In this document: positions 1 through 8,384 of the stretch, one piece after another
Layout of the letters: each line of letters begins with the position of its first letter
Position numbering within the stretch: the first letter of the stretch is position 1
DNA from: Caballeronia sordidicola
GTDB taxonomy: Bacteria > Pseudomonadota > Gammaproteobacteria > Burkholderiales > Burkholderiaceae
Assembly (NCBI RefSeq): GCF_000729995.1
Contig: NZ_JNFG01000214.1
Coordinates: 1 to 64,000 of the forward strand
DNA: 64,000 nt
Reading direction: 5' to 3'
Position numbers and translations under genes: made by a program
The notes under the pieces: generated by a model
The model's input: the letters and a program-made list of their open reading frames with translations, nothing else
Told to the model about the DNA's origin: nothing
The model's database searches: none

Positions 1-7
1 CCCCTAA

Positions 8-25
8 CCCCGCCCGCAGGCGGGG
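8..25. other. Short GC hairpin at the left edge
   Basis: A perfect 7-bp inverted repeat (CCCCGCC, 4-nt loop CGCA, GGCGGGG) sits at the very start of the window. No T-run follows on either strand, so it is not a classic intrinsic terminator. It may end a gene lying left of the window. Confidence 0.4.
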
Positions 26-97
26 AAGTCCTTGCCGCCGGACGGGCTCGGTGGCTGGCATCGAACAGCTATGCCAGCCACATGCCCTTGAGCGTCA

Positions 98-170
98 ATG
101 GTCAGATGGGCGCGTCAATGGTTCGCTGCGCCGGACGTTCCGTCCGCCATTGACCCGCCCATCTGACCAT
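98..170. repeat. Large nested palindrome (24-bp arms)
   Basis: The arm at 98-121 and the arm at 147-170 are inverted copies matching at 23 of 24 bases, separated by 25 bp. The spacer holds a smaller inverted repeat (CGGAC, 5-nt loop, GTCCG). This would form a long cruciform or hairpin. It lies beyond the terminator of the minus-strand gene at 252-977. No coding use is evident; it could be a mobile-element end, a recombination site or a processed RNA hairpin. Confidence 0.7.
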
Positions 171-191
171 GAAAGGTGAATGCAACTGACG

Positions 192-224
192 AAAAAAAGC
201 CCGCGTCTCAGGGAGATCGCGGGC
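192..224 (-). terminator. Intrinsic terminator of the 252-977 gene
   Basis: On the minus strand a 7-bp stem (GCCCGCG/CGCGGGC, arms at 218-224 and 199-205) is followed by a run of seven T. It lies 28 bp past the stop codon of the hypothetical gene at 252-977. Confidence 0.8.
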
Positions 225-251
225 ATTGTGTTGTGGTGGCAAGGCTGTCGC

Positions 252-977
252 CTACGCTTCGGAAATTGCAGCATCAAGTACTGCTGGCGTGATGTCCATC
301 AGCTCCAATCTACGACAGATCTCTGCATAGTCTGGGTCGACCCTCATACTCGTGAGTCCCCTGTCCTGCAACTCATGGAAAGCCTGATACCCGCTGTCCC
401 GTCGCTGGATTAGCAGCCCTTCTGCATTGCGAGAAACGACTACCACACCGCCGACTGCTGAGGTACGGTAGAAGATTCCGTAGATCTCATCCGTCAGTGG
501 GAATCGCCCTTCGGAAGGTTCAAAGAAGCAGTAATATCGCTGCAGTGCGAGTAGCCAGGGGGTGTCGGTCGGCGCTTGCAGCATACAGATTCGGCTGAGT
601 GCGCCTCCTGAAACGCGAAACCCTTTTGACTCGAGTGCACGACAGCGCTCCGCAAGCTCGAGCGCGTCGCGTCTGCTCTCGGCAGGATCGCTGTGCGAGT
701 AATGCTCGATCTGCCTGCCCTTCCAGAACACGTACCCTTGATGATCACGAGTCAGATGCACTATGCCGTGAAACCAGTGACGCGTGGTTGCATACGCTCC
801 CGAAATTACCGAGCTATGGAGCTTTTCGAAAAGATCCCTGCCCGCCTCGTTCAACGCACCGTTTACCGCCTGTTCGACGAGTTTGAGGTCTCTCGCCTCC
901 AACGTGTCGCCATCGCGGGTTCGCTGAAGAATCTCGATTGCTTTGTCTGCAACTTCAACCTGTACGCTTCCCATCAT
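252..977 (-). CDS. Hypothetical protein, 241 aa
   Basis: I do not recognise the family. The reading frame could start further upstream, but that stretch runs into the terminator of the preceding gene. The start at 977 (tandem ATG ATG) has a good AGGAG ribosome-binding site 5 bp upstream, so I chose it. The protein is acidic and soluble-looking, with no signal peptide or membrane segment, and has a mixed helical N-terminal half. It is a single-gene unit, flanked by an intrinsic terminator on each side. It shares a similar leader with its minus-strand neighbour at 1089-1706, which suggests common regulation or a common origin. Confidence 0.6.
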   Translation of the reverse strand: MMGSVQVEVADKAIEILQRTRDGDTLEARDLKLVEQAVNGALNEAGRDLFEKLHSSVISGAYATTRHWFHGIVHLTRDHQGYVFWKGRQIEHYSHSDPAESRRDALELAERCRALESKGFRVSGGALSRICMLQAPTDTPWLLALQRYYCFFEPSEGRFPLTDEIYGIFYRTSAVGGVVVVSRNAEGLLIQRRDSGYQAFHELQDRGLTSMRVDPDYAEICRRLELMDITPAVLDAAISEA

Positions 978-1040
978 TCGATCTCCTGAAAGTAAGTCCG
1001 CGGCTGCGGACAATGAACTGAGCCCAGGAGATGTGAGGAC

Positions 1041-1073
1041 AAAAAAAACCGCGCTTCGAAAGGAAGCGCGGTT
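1041..1073 (-). terminator. Intrinsic terminator of the 1089-1706 gene
   Basis: A 10-bp perfect stem (AACCGCGCTT/AAGCGCGGTT, arms at 1047-1056 and 1064-1073) is followed on the minus strand by a T-run at 1041-1048. It separates the two minus-strand hypothetical genes. Confidence 0.85.
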
Positions 1074-1088
1074 CGTGGTTTGCAATCG

Positions 1089-1706
1089 CTAGGTTCTGTC
1101 ACTCTCGGCTGCATCGGTAAGATCCGACCATTCCTTCGCAAGATGTGCGATCGGATCATCTGGCTCGTCGACCATCTCACCATCCGCGACGCGAATCAGC
1201 AAATGTCCCTCGCCGGGCATTGCGCCCGGGTCGTACTCCATGCGACACCCTGCCGCGGCGAGCTCCTGCGCGATTGCTTCCCGGCGATCGATCGCATCGA
1301 CTCGTGATGCGGTGGCTTTTGATGGATGAGGTGCAGCGTCCGCCGCTCTCCTGGCAACCAGGGTAGCGGTGCTGCGCACGAAATGGTGCGAATCATCTAA
1401 CAGCGCGCGCTGTGCATCGGCGTTGCAACGCGTGAAGAGCAGATCTGCGACAAGGGCGCGGGCGCCCCAATCCAGACCATGGAGATGCGCTGGCGAGATC
1501 TCGGGTAACAGTGCCAAGTGCCTTACTTCCATTTCACGCAGGTCGTACAACTTCCCGACGAACTCCGCTGGCATGCTGCCCTTTCTAGGGTATCGGTCGC
1601 GCAGCGCCTGGGACGAAAGCACTACGTCTGAGTTCAACCCTCCGTCGACCGAACCTGCTATTACAATCGCTACCCCGCTCGCCCGAATGTTCGTTTCGCT
1701 GCTCAT
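1089..1706 (-). CDS. Hypothetical protein, 205 aa
   Basis: The product is a soluble protein with no membrane segment and no motif I can name. The ATG at 1706 has an AAGGA-like ribosome-binding site about 9 bp upstream. The gene ends just before its own terminator. Downstream on the same strand lies another hypothetical gene with a similar leader. The central region is Ala/Arg-rich and the C-terminus is acidic. It could be an accessory or phage-derived protein; nothing in the sequence decides this. Confidence 0.55.
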   Translation of the reverse strand: MSSETNIRASGVAIVIAGSVDGGLNSDVVLSSQALRDRYPRKGSMPAEFVGKLYDLREMEVRHLALLPEISPAHLHGLDWGARALVADLLFTRCNADAQRALLDDSHHFVRSTATLVARRAADAAPHPSKATASRVDAIDRREAIAQELAAAGCRMEYDPGAMPGEGHLLIRVADGEMVDEPDDPIAHLAKEWSDLTDAAESDRT

Positions 1707-1765
1707 TGAGAAATGTCCTTGTGTAAGCCAGTGCTACCGGGCGATGAACTAAGCACAAGGAATGT

Positions 1766-1794
1766 CGCGACAAAGAAAAGTCGCGTTGAGTTTT
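1766..1794. other. Hairpin with T-run upstream of the 1912 gene
   Basis: A 6-bp stem (CGCGAC/GTCGCG, 8-nt loop) is followed on the plus strand by TTGAGTTTTTT. It lies in the divergent spacer between the genes starting at 1706 (minus) and 1912 (plus). The sequence around it resembles the leader of the 252-977 gene. It could be a weak terminator or attenuator. Confidence 0.4.
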
Positions 1795-1911
1795 TTGTGG
1801 CGGCGCATATCCGAACGCCATGTATATGATTGCGCTCACGCACGCTGGATGAACCTGTCTGGTATGGCGGAAAGGCTGGCGACCGGAGCGCTTCTACGGA
1901 GAAAAACAGAT

Positions 1912-2367
1912 ATGCTTGAAGGTGTAATGTGGTTGTTCATCAACCTCGTGCTTCCAGTCATCGCACCCATTTTGGGTATGTGGCTGGAAATCGTGTCCGC
2001 GCGTAACATTCGGGACGACGCTGAGAGGTTGGACGCGCTCAGAAGACGCCGGATCGTCATGCTGTTCAAGGACGGGCAGCTTGGATGGGTCGGCCTGCTG
2101 ATGTGCTTTGCGGCCGTCTCCGATACGCTCGACGGCATCAGAAAGCACGGACTGCCCAACTGGGCGCCAGTGGTTTTCGTTGCGTTGCTCGGACTGGTTT
2201 ACACGAGCGGGTATTTCGCGACGAAAGGTGCGGTGGATACGGCTGACGCGCTGGACGGCTTTGCCTGGCGGACTTTCGCCAAGGACTATCCGACCGCGTT
2301 TTATACTATAATATTCACTGTGTTTTCTGCCGCATTATTTGGTTACGTCCACTTCTGGGCTCAATGA
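1912..2367 (+). CDS. Small integral membrane protein, 151 aa
   Basis: About four hydrophobic segments can be read: near residues 3-22, 48-62, 77-94 and 125-146. The loop after the first segment is charged (ERLDALRRRRIV). I chose the ATG at 1912 because a GGAG ribosome-binding site sits about 10 bp upstream, while longer in-frame starts run through the upstream hairpin. The family is unknown to me. It is followed after 10 bp by a second tiny membrane protein gene and a strong terminator, so the two form a small operon. Small paired membrane proteins of this kind occur in stress, toxin or phage-exclusion loci, but that is only a suggestion. Confidence 0.6.
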   Translation: MLEGVMWLFINLVLPVIAPILGMWLEIVSARNIRDDAERLDALRRRRIVMLFKDGQLGWVGLLMCFAAVSDTLDGIRKHGLPNWAPVVFVALLGLVYTSGYFATKGAVDTADALDGFAWRTFAKDYPTAFYTIIFTVFSAALFGYVHFWAQ

Positions 2368-2377
2368 GGATCCGACT

Positions 2378-2521
2378 ATGACTACCATCGCACATCGCCT
2401 TTTCCCTCGCGCGCATGGCAAGGAAGCCATGTTGTCGCTGTCCGCAGTCATTGCCGGCGCCGTCGGGTCCATAGCAACGATCGTCTTGATCGTAGGCGAC
2501 GTCCTGAAGCTCTGGCACTAA
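2378..2521 (+). CDS. Single-span small membrane protein, 47 aa
   Basis: The peptide has a basic N-terminus (TTIAHRLFPRAHGKEA) and one hydrophobic helix near residues 19-40, and ends in KLWH. The ATG has a GAGGA ribosome-binding site 7-8 bp upstream that overlaps the end of the preceding gene. An intrinsic terminator follows 48 bp after the stop. It is likely co-expressed with the membrane protein before it. The function is unknown. Confidence 0.55.
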   Translation: MTTIAHRLFPRAHGKEAMLSLSAVIAGAVGSIATIVLIVGDVLKLWH

Positions 2522-2568
2522 ACCCGCCTCGCAGCCCCTATGGGTTGCTAAGCCAAGCTATACCAAAA

Positions 2569-2600
2569 AGCCGCCCCATGCACGGGGTGGCTTTTTTTTG
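2569..2600 (+). terminator. Intrinsic terminator
   Basis: A 9-bp stem (AGCCGCCCC pairing with GGGGTGGCT, one G-T pair) is followed by eight T. It closes the two-gene membrane protein operon at 1912-2521. Confidence 0.9.
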
Positions 2601-2926
2601 TCGCACACCTCGATACCGCGCTGACAAAGCCATTTGGGGTGCCTTCAGGATCCGGACGAAAACGTACGTCAGCCGCTCGTAAAGCCTTACTGGGGAAAGA
2701 TCAGACCTTCCACAGAAACAGAAACCATGACGCCAACACGTGCGAAGTTAAGTCTTTGATTTTATTGATTGTGCACCGCAGCCGTCGTAAGAAAAAATCC
2801 GAATCCTGAAGTCATCCCTGCAGCAACACCCTTTTTCTTCGAGCCGCGACGTTCGAAACAAGCCGAGAACACTTTGCGCCCTGCGTTTCGCCAGGCCAAT
2901 GATAGACACGCTGCGCATCGCCTATA
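2601..2926. other. Intergenic region without a supported gene
   Basis: Open frames exist on both strands but lack convincing ribosome-binding sites or protein-like composition. The region ends in the promoter and LexA box of the next gene. Confidence 0.5.
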
Positions 2927-2942
2927 CTGTATATCCATACAG
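2927..2942 (+). promoter_or_regulatory. LexA (SOS) box
   Basis: The 16-mer CTGTATATCCATACAG matches the proteobacterial LexA consensus CTGT-N8-ACAG exactly in both half-sites, with an AT-rich centre. It lies 19 bp before the ATG at 2961 and overlaps a plausible -10 element (TATACT). The gene behind it should be induced by DNA damage. Confidence 0.85.
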
Positions 2943-2960
2943 CTTTTGTGATGCAGAATC

Positions 2961-3272
2961 ATGTCGCTCAAAATCGAGGATTTCGAGCCCGTCTCCAATG
3001 GAGACCTGCGTGATCTATGGCGGATTTGCCGCGATCCAGCCCTTCGTCGGCTAATCCTAGAGGTGGTGCGCTACCGGCGCGTCATAGACAGAGCGCATGC
3101 TGAGGCGCTGGAAATTCATTACGGCCTGGGAGCAAATAACCAGGGGAAAATTGTTGGTGTTGCGAAGTCGCTATTAGCTCGCCTACAAGACGAGCACGTC
3201 CGACTCGGATCACAAGGTGGCATCATGATCAAATTGCCGACGGACGGTCAATATGCCGGTAAGCGTTGGTGA
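2961..3272 (+). CDS. Putative SOS-regulated hypothetical protein, 103 aa
   Basis: This small helical protein has an Arg-rich segment (RRLILEVVRYRRVIDRAH) and a basic C-terminus. I do not recognise the family. The ATG has only a weak ribosome-binding site, but a near-perfect LexA box directly precedes it. It converges on the SRAP-family gene at 3301-3975, with only 28 bp between the stops. The context points to a DNA-damage role; the biochemical function is open. Confidence 0.6.
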   Translation: MSLKIEDFEPVSNGDLRDLWRICRDPALRRLILEVVRYRRVIDRAHAEALEIHYGLGANNQGKIVGVAKSLLARLQDEHVRLGSQGGIMIKLPTDGQYAGKRW

Positions 3273-3300
3273 ACCAAGGATGTGCCGCACAACCGTAGCT

Positions 3301-3975
3301 CTACAGGAGCGATTCGTTCACCTCAGACTTCGGTTTCGGGCGCCGCGGTGGAATCGGCGCAGGCGCGGCGGCCATCTCGTTAGCGGGAAACAGGTTTAGG
3401 AACGAACGTGCCTCGTCCGTTGTGCGACAACCAAGCCAGTCTTGGTATTGCTCAGGCCGCAGGATGATCACCGATCGCTTCTCGGCCCCCGGCTTATGAA
3501 AGCGCCGCATGAGCTCATGGTTCTCGGCATTGACGGTAAGCATCGAAAACGACAACGAAGGGCCGTCTGGATCGTTCCAAGCGCGCCACAGGCCGGCAAG
3601 AGCGAGTGGCTGGCCAGAGCCCAAGCCGATCCGCCAGCGCACCGGCGATCCGGTCTCATAGTTCGGCTCGTAAAAACTGCGACACGGGATCAGGCAGAGC
3701 TGGAGGTTCTTCCATGCTCCGCTGAAGCTGCGCTTCTCCCCGATCGACTCAGCGCGTGCATTCATCGTGTCGAAAAGCTTCACACCCTTGGGAATGTGCT
3801 TGCGCGGCACAATGCCGAAGGTGGCAGGATTGGTCAGCCGCTCACCGCCGTCCATGCGCAGGATGGGCGCCGCGTAGTCTTTCCACGTCTCAGGTGGATA
3901 ATCAAAGGTCGGACGCGGAAATTCGCTGAATGCCTCGAAATCGATTTCTTTAGATGGATCGTAGTTTGCGCACAT
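3301..3975 (-). CDS. SOS response-associated peptidase (SRAP/HMCES/YedK family), 224 aa
   Basis: SRAP proteins form a thiazolidine crosslink with abasic sites in single-stranded DNA through Cys2. Here the protein starts Met-Cys-Ala-Asn-Tyr, giving the required Cys2. Other family landmarks are visible: NARAES near residue 70, PCRSFYEPNYE near 100 with the active-site Glu, and the conserved His in RFHKPGAEKR near 160. Length is typical. Cleavage of the initiator Met is needed to expose Cys2. The family is often linked to SOS genes, which fits the LexA-box gene next door, although I see no LexA box before this gene itself. It starts at 3975 behind a CAGGAGGTGG site. Confidence 0.93.
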   Translation of the reverse strand: MCANYDPSKEIDFEAFSEFPRPTFDYPPETWKDYAAPILRMDGGERLTNPATFGIVPRKHIPKGVKLFDTMNARAESIGEKRSFSGAWKNLQLCLIPCRSFYEPNYETGSPVRWRIGLGSGQPLALAGLWRAWNDPDGPSLSFSMLTVNAENHELMRRFHKPGAEKRSVIILRPEQYQDWLGCRTTDEARSFLNLFPANEMAAAPAPIPPRRPKPKSEVNESLL

Positions 3976-4032
3976 GGGCCACCTCCTGCCTTAATGATAG
4001 CGCTGAGTTAGGCCGTTTTTCGGAGAGACATC

Positions 4033-4422
4033 ATGGACCCGACTGACCTTCCGGACGCAACCCTCGACTACTGGGTCGAACGAGCGGAACTGCTCCGTTT
4101 AAACCCGCGCGCGTCCGCGGTCGATATCGCCAGCATTTCCCACTGGCCGCGATACACACTGAATCCTGAACTGGCGGAGCCAATCATCGAGCGCGCACAG
4201 ATCGTCATCGATGAGATCGATGATCCGGGGCGCGGAATTGTTTTTTTTGCACGCCGGCCGCATGCCGAGCCAGTTTCGATCTTCGTAGATCACCGCGAGT
4301 TCCATGGCGATACCTACCTCGACGCGGCCATGATCTGCTACATCGCGTCGGTCTTTGGGCCAGAAGTTGAATATCAATTGCTCTGGGATGACGGAACATC
4401 GCGCTATGAGCCGTATGAATAG
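4033..4422 (+). CDS. DUF2591-like phage-type protein, 129 aa
   Basis: The N-terminus (LDYWVERAELLR) and the C-terminal half (D-rich stretch before YEPYE) resemble the DUF2591 family found in lambdoid and other phages (NinX-like). The start has a GGAGAG site 7 bp upstream. The role of that family is unknown. Its presence hints at prophage-derived DNA in this part of the window. The stop lies 66 bp before the next gene on the same strand. Confidence 0.6.
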   Translation: MDPTDLPDATLDYWVERAELLRLNPRASAVDIASISHWPRYTLNPELAEPIIERAQIVIDEIDDPGRGIVFFARRPHAEPVSIFVDHREFHGDTYLDAAMICYIASVFGPEVEYQLLWDDGTSRYEPYE

Positions 4423-4488
4423 ATTCGCAGCAGGCTTTGTGGCAAGAAGATTGGTTGATTCGCCGCCGCGCGCGGCAGGGAGATAAGC

Positions 4489-4767
4489 ATGACGCACGAA
4501 GAATTCGGGGCACACGTCGCCATGTTGCTGCGTGATCAGCCGCGCGGTACAACTGCAGATCTGACTGACTTCGCGGTTGCCTACTGGGACGACAAGCGAG
4601 TGCGCTACGTGTTCCTTCACGAAGACGGCCAAGACGCGCTCGACGAAGAACTCGACCTGCCTGATTATCTACTCGATCAGTGGGAAGTTGACTTCGCTGT
4701 CTGGTCCTCGGAGCCGCATTATTCGTTGCGGCCGCAGCTGCTTCGGTGGCTCAAGGCTGGTGCGTAG
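4489..4767 (+). CDS. Hypothetical acidic protein, 92 aa
   Basis: This short acidic protein is rich in Asp/Glu (EDGQDALDEELDLPDY) and Trp, and has no signal peptide. The ATG has a GGGAGATAAGC ribosome-binding site. It probably shares a transcript with the DUF2591-like gene. I do not recognise it. Confidence 0.5.
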   Translation: MTHEEFGAHVAMLLRDQPRGTTADLTDFAVAYWDDKRVRYVFLHEDGQDALDEELDLPDYLLDQWEVDFAVWSSEPHYSLRPQLLRWLKAGA

Positions 4768-4940
4768 GATCGCATCCGAGGCGACCCCCGTGCAACTCGG
4801 TTACCCGAGCCGTACAGAAAAACTGAGGACGCTTCTCGATCGTTGAGGCCGGGAAATCGCCATCATCCGTATGCCCCAACGGCCAGGTTCGGATGTGACC
4901 GTACTGAAAACGCGTGCGGACTACAACGAGGCGAGCCAGT

Positions 4941-7900
4941 TTATAGCGGCCTACGATCGAGACGCTGACCGCTGAGACTCGTGGTAGCCGAGGTTCCAGA
5001 TTGGGGCTGTGCCTCCGTCGCTCGCGTGAGCGGTGCCTGCCAGATCACGTACAGTTTGCTCACCGGTCCGTTGCCACGCTCGTAGCCGTAGAACGTATCG
5101 CCCTTGTCAAGCGCGACACAATATGGCAACCCCGGCTTTTCCGGACCATCAAGGGCACCCATGTGCAAGAACGCCGTTCTCCGATCGACTGCCCGCGCAC
5201 AGATTTTCTCGACGTATCGGTACATGTCATCTCGGTTTGACATGTAATGCTGACCGTCGTCGTCGGCAGGAAATGCCATAGCCGCCAGGTCGTTGTCCTG
5301 CGCGATCTGTATGCCGACTTCGACGAACGATTGCACGACTGAGTCGGCCTCGTACTGCGCGTCCGCCGCGTTGACCGTGTTGATTGCACGCATCACCAAG
5401 GTTGCGCGATGCGGGTCGATCGGATCAATGCGTTCAACGTAGAGCATCGCCATGCCGACCAGCCGCCTGCTCACCGGGTTAAACACCACCAGATGCGACT
5501 GGCGCTCTTCGCGCCACATGCGCACGTTATCCGCCGAGCACAATTTCGTCGCCACCTTCGCGAAGTAAGCCGCCGGATATTTTGACATCGATGACTGGTA
5601 TTCAACTTCGCTGGCCTTCTCAGACGGTCGACCCTTGAACGCGCTGACCTGCCGGTGTGCCCACGTCCCGTAAATCCCGCGTGCACGCGCCCCGATTTCA
5701 CCGAGCACCACAATCAGCCGATCGCGCGGCACCCTACTATCATCAGCCACCGGCGCCCCGGCGAGACGCATCACCAGATACCCGGCGGCCTCCTCGGTCA
5801 GCCTCGCAGCGACGGTCGTACCATGCTCCGAGATCGCATCGTGCAACTCGACATCGAAAAAGTCCGCTACCTGTTTAGCCGCGGCATGCCGCCGGTCGAC
5901 GTCATTCGCATGCATTTCAAGCGTCTCGATATGGGTCAGCAGCCTGTCCACCCTGTCGGCTGGAATCACACCAAGCAGCACCCCGAGGTGACGATGGAAA
6001 GTCTGCGGACTCACCGACTGTCGCGAGCAGTCGCGCAGTTGCTTGGGCGACAGTCGGTAGCATGCGTTAGACATGTCTCCGTCGGCCTCTCGACGGAACG
6101 TCGCGCCATATCCGATCGCGGCCCGGATCGCACGTAGTCCCGCTGAATCGATCGGTCGCTTCAACTCAACTGGCTTGCGACGCCACTTCATCATGTAATG
6201 GTTACGTTTTACGAGATGGTCAAGATGCTGCACGAGCCCCGCCGCTCTCGACCATCGCTGGTCTCCTTCTCCCAACTCGATCCCATATACGGCCGTGACA
6301 GCTTCAGCCTCCAACTGCGACAGCGCCGCACCGGAAGGTCCCTGTCCCCTCAGCAGCGACTCCACTTCCACGCGAAACGCGGCGAGTTGCCGTTCATATT
6401 CCTGCGCACCGGCAAGGTAAGCACCAATCAGGCTGGCAGCCAGCATGCCGCCCGTTGCGTCCAATTGCGGCTGGATCCCGGGCAGGATACGCACTTCGAT
6501 GTCCAATTCAAGTGCATGCCAGCGGCGCCAGTAGATCGTGCACGCCGGCTCGTCGTTGAACGGCAACTGCCCGAGCAAATGACGGCACGCAGCGGACGAC
6601 GCTCTCGAGACCGCCGCAAGATTACCCTGAACGAAGAAACAGTTGCCGCGGGCGCAGGCATCGTCCAGCAACAACCGCGAAACAGGCTTTTGCCAGCTCA
6701 CCCAGCCAACTTGCTCGATACCGCGTGAAGCGCGCTGCCAGGCACGCAAGGCGTGCACCGTTCGCAGCTTTCGCGCCTCAGCCGCATACTCAAGTAGACT
6801 GCGATCGATCTGTGCCAATTGCCGGACTTCATCGAACGCAGGCAAGTCCGGCACCGGCAGAATCGAAACCAGGTACTCAAATGCATCGATGCGATTCGCT
6901 CCGATGTTGCCAACCCATTCGGCCACCGTTTCGGGCACGGACGATGTATTGCGCAGCGCGCAATACATCGACAGGAGTCGGTCCAGATTCCGCGAGGCCA
7001 CGCCGTTCGCGTACAGGTGTTGGAACGCCAGCACACCCGCCGGCGCACCAAACCCGTAGCGCTCGAGCACGCCGAGGAACGACGCCAGATCGTCGTCGCT
7101 TCTCTGGATCACATATGCGCGGCACGCCACAAGCTCATTGAAACCGAGCGAATGCGGCGGCGAACACAACAGATCGATAGATCGACGCGGGTCACGATCG
7201 CGCTCGCGCATCTGCAGCATAAGGGACTGGAGGCCCGAAAGGTCGTCAAGCGACGCGCCCCGCGTGCGCAGTTCGTCCACGGTTTCTTCGTTCGGCAACG
7301 CCTCGACTTCCAGAACCCTGCTGAACAACGGCCACTGCTCCGGTTCCTTCGCGCCGATCACGTCAATCACGAAATGCCAGTTGCGCGGTCGTGCTTTCCA
7401 GAGCAGCTCGACCAGCAGTTCGAAAAGATGCGCCACATCGACGGCCCCCCGTTCGCCCAGCGTCCTGAGCGTGAGATCGAGCCCGGCCGGGTCGCAGTGC
7501 CGCCAGAACTTGAGCACCTTCAACGTCGCCCGACGAGGGACTCCGTGTTCGAGCAGTCGTCGAATCACCTGGGGCCCCCCGTCGGTCGATTCCACGTCCC
7601 AGTTGTAGCCGTGGTTTTGCTCGCGCCACGACTCAAGCCAGTGCAGTTCGTCGACCGAACGGATAACCTGAAGGTCGATCAACACGGCGAGTTTCCCCTG
7701 GGGAAAGCTGCGCGACATCCCGCAAAACACGGCCTGCAATTCCTCCGCCGTTTCAATCCCGAGGCGCCACGCATTGCGCGCAGTCACCACGTCGAAATAC
7801 TGCAGTTGCTCCAGCACGGCGTGGCTACGTGGTACCGTGAACTTGCGCACAATGAAGTCTAGTCCATCGCCGTAGTATGGCGTCTTTAGCAACGCAGGAC

Positions 7901-8372
7901 CGGCAAGCCGGTCGAAGATCAGCTCACGTCCTTCTGGCGTCCCCACCTCGCGAAGCCGATCCGCTGCCAGCCGAAGCGCCAATACCGGAAAGAATCCCGT
8001 CGCCAGAAATACGCCGATCTTCGCGGGCCAGGAAAGCCGCACTGGTACGTGATCTGGAATTCCTAGCGCGCGTCGGGCAAAGTCAGCGTCGGGTGACCGC
8101 GGCGCGCACAACTCATCGATACCGCTCGCGACCGACTCCCGAAATGCCTTGATGATCCGACGGCCGTAGGCAAGCCCACGTCGTGGCGCCTCATCGTACC
8201 CATACCGCGTACGCCGCGGCAAATCCGATCGCCCTTCATCCAGCCGCCACCTCGCGTACTCCGTCTCCAACTGCCGCTGTCGAAATGCACGATACGCACT
8301 TGTCTCATCCTGAGATTGAGATAGAGTGACGGTCGACTGAAGGCCGGAATTGTCGCTCGAGCATGTTGGCAT
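4941..8372 (-). CDS. Very large hypothetical protein, 1143 aa, GNAT-like C-terminus
   Basis: I do not recognise this protein as a whole. The first ~700 residues look like irregular helical repeats rich in Leu, Ala and Arg. Near residues 970-1080 a pattern like a GNAT acetyltransferase appears: a strand pair around HLVVFNPVSRRLVGMAML, then a helix VVQSFVEVGIQIAQDNDLA leading into AMAFPADD. That part is inference from hydrophobicity and spacing, not a clear acetyl-CoA loop. There are no membrane segments. A frameshifted remnant of another gene lies 12 bp before its start, so the gene may have inserted into or replaced part of an older operon. The ribosome-binding site at 8372 is weak, and the true start could be further inside. 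Confidence 0.6.
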   Translation of the reverse strand: MPTCSSDNSGLQSTVTLSQSQDETSAYRAFRQRQLETEYARWRLDEGRSDLPRRTRYGYDEAPRRGLAYGRRIIKAFRESVASGIDELCAPRSPDADFARRALGIPDHVPVRLSWPAKIGVFLATGFFPVLALRLAADRLREVGTPEGRELIFDRLAGPALLKTPYYGDGLDFIVRKFTVPRSHAVLEQLQYFDVVTARNAWRLGIETAEELQAVFCGMSRSFPQGKLAVLIDLQVIRSVDELHWLESWREQNHGYNWDVESTDGGPQVIRRLLEHGVPRRATLKVLKFWRHCDPAGLDLTLRTLGERGAVDVAHLFELLVELLWKARPRNWHFVIDVIGAKEPEQWPLFSRVLEVEALPNEETVDELRTRGASLDDLSGLQSLMLQMRERDRDPRRSIDLLCSPPHSLGFNELVACRAYVIQRSDDDLASFLGVLERYGFGAPAGVLAFQHLYANGVASRNLDRLLSMYCALRNTSSVPETVAEWVGNIGANRIDAFEYLVSILPVPDLPAFDEVRQLAQIDRSLLEYAAEARKLRTVHALRAWQRASRGIEQVGWVSWQKPVSRLLLDDACARGNCFFVQGNLAAVSRASSAACRHLLGQLPFNDEPACTIYWRRWHALELDIEVRILPGIQPQLDATGGMLAASLIGAYLAGAQEYERQLAAFRVEVESLLRGQGPSGAALSQLEAEAVTAVYGIELGEGDQRWSRAAGLVQHLDHLVKRNHYMMKWRRKPVELKRPIDSAGLRAIRAAIGYGATFRREADGDMSNACYRLSPKQLRDCSRQSVSPQTFHRHLGVLLGVIPADRVDRLLTHIETLEMHANDVDRRHAAAKQVADFFDVELHDAISEHGTTVAARLTEEAAGYLVMRLAGAPVADDSRVPRDRLIVVLGEIGARARGIYGTWAHRQVSAFKGRPSEKASEVEYQSSMSKYPAAYFAKVATKLCSADNVRMWREERQSHLVVFNPVSRRLVGMAMLYVERIDPIDPHRATLVMRAINTVNAADAQYEADSVVQSFVEVGIQIAQDNDLAAMAFPADDDGQHYMSNRDDMYRYVEKICARAVDRRTAFLHMGALDGPEKPGLPYCVALDKGDTFYGYERGNGPVSKLYVIWQAPLTRATEAQPQSGTSATTSLSGQRLDRRPL

Positions 8373-8384
8373 AGGCGGGTCTCG

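Noticed and set aside
6819-7862. 347-residue plus-strand open frame
   Set aside because: It lies inside the 1143-residue minus-strand gene, is very rich in Arg/His/Gln and has no ribosome-binding site.
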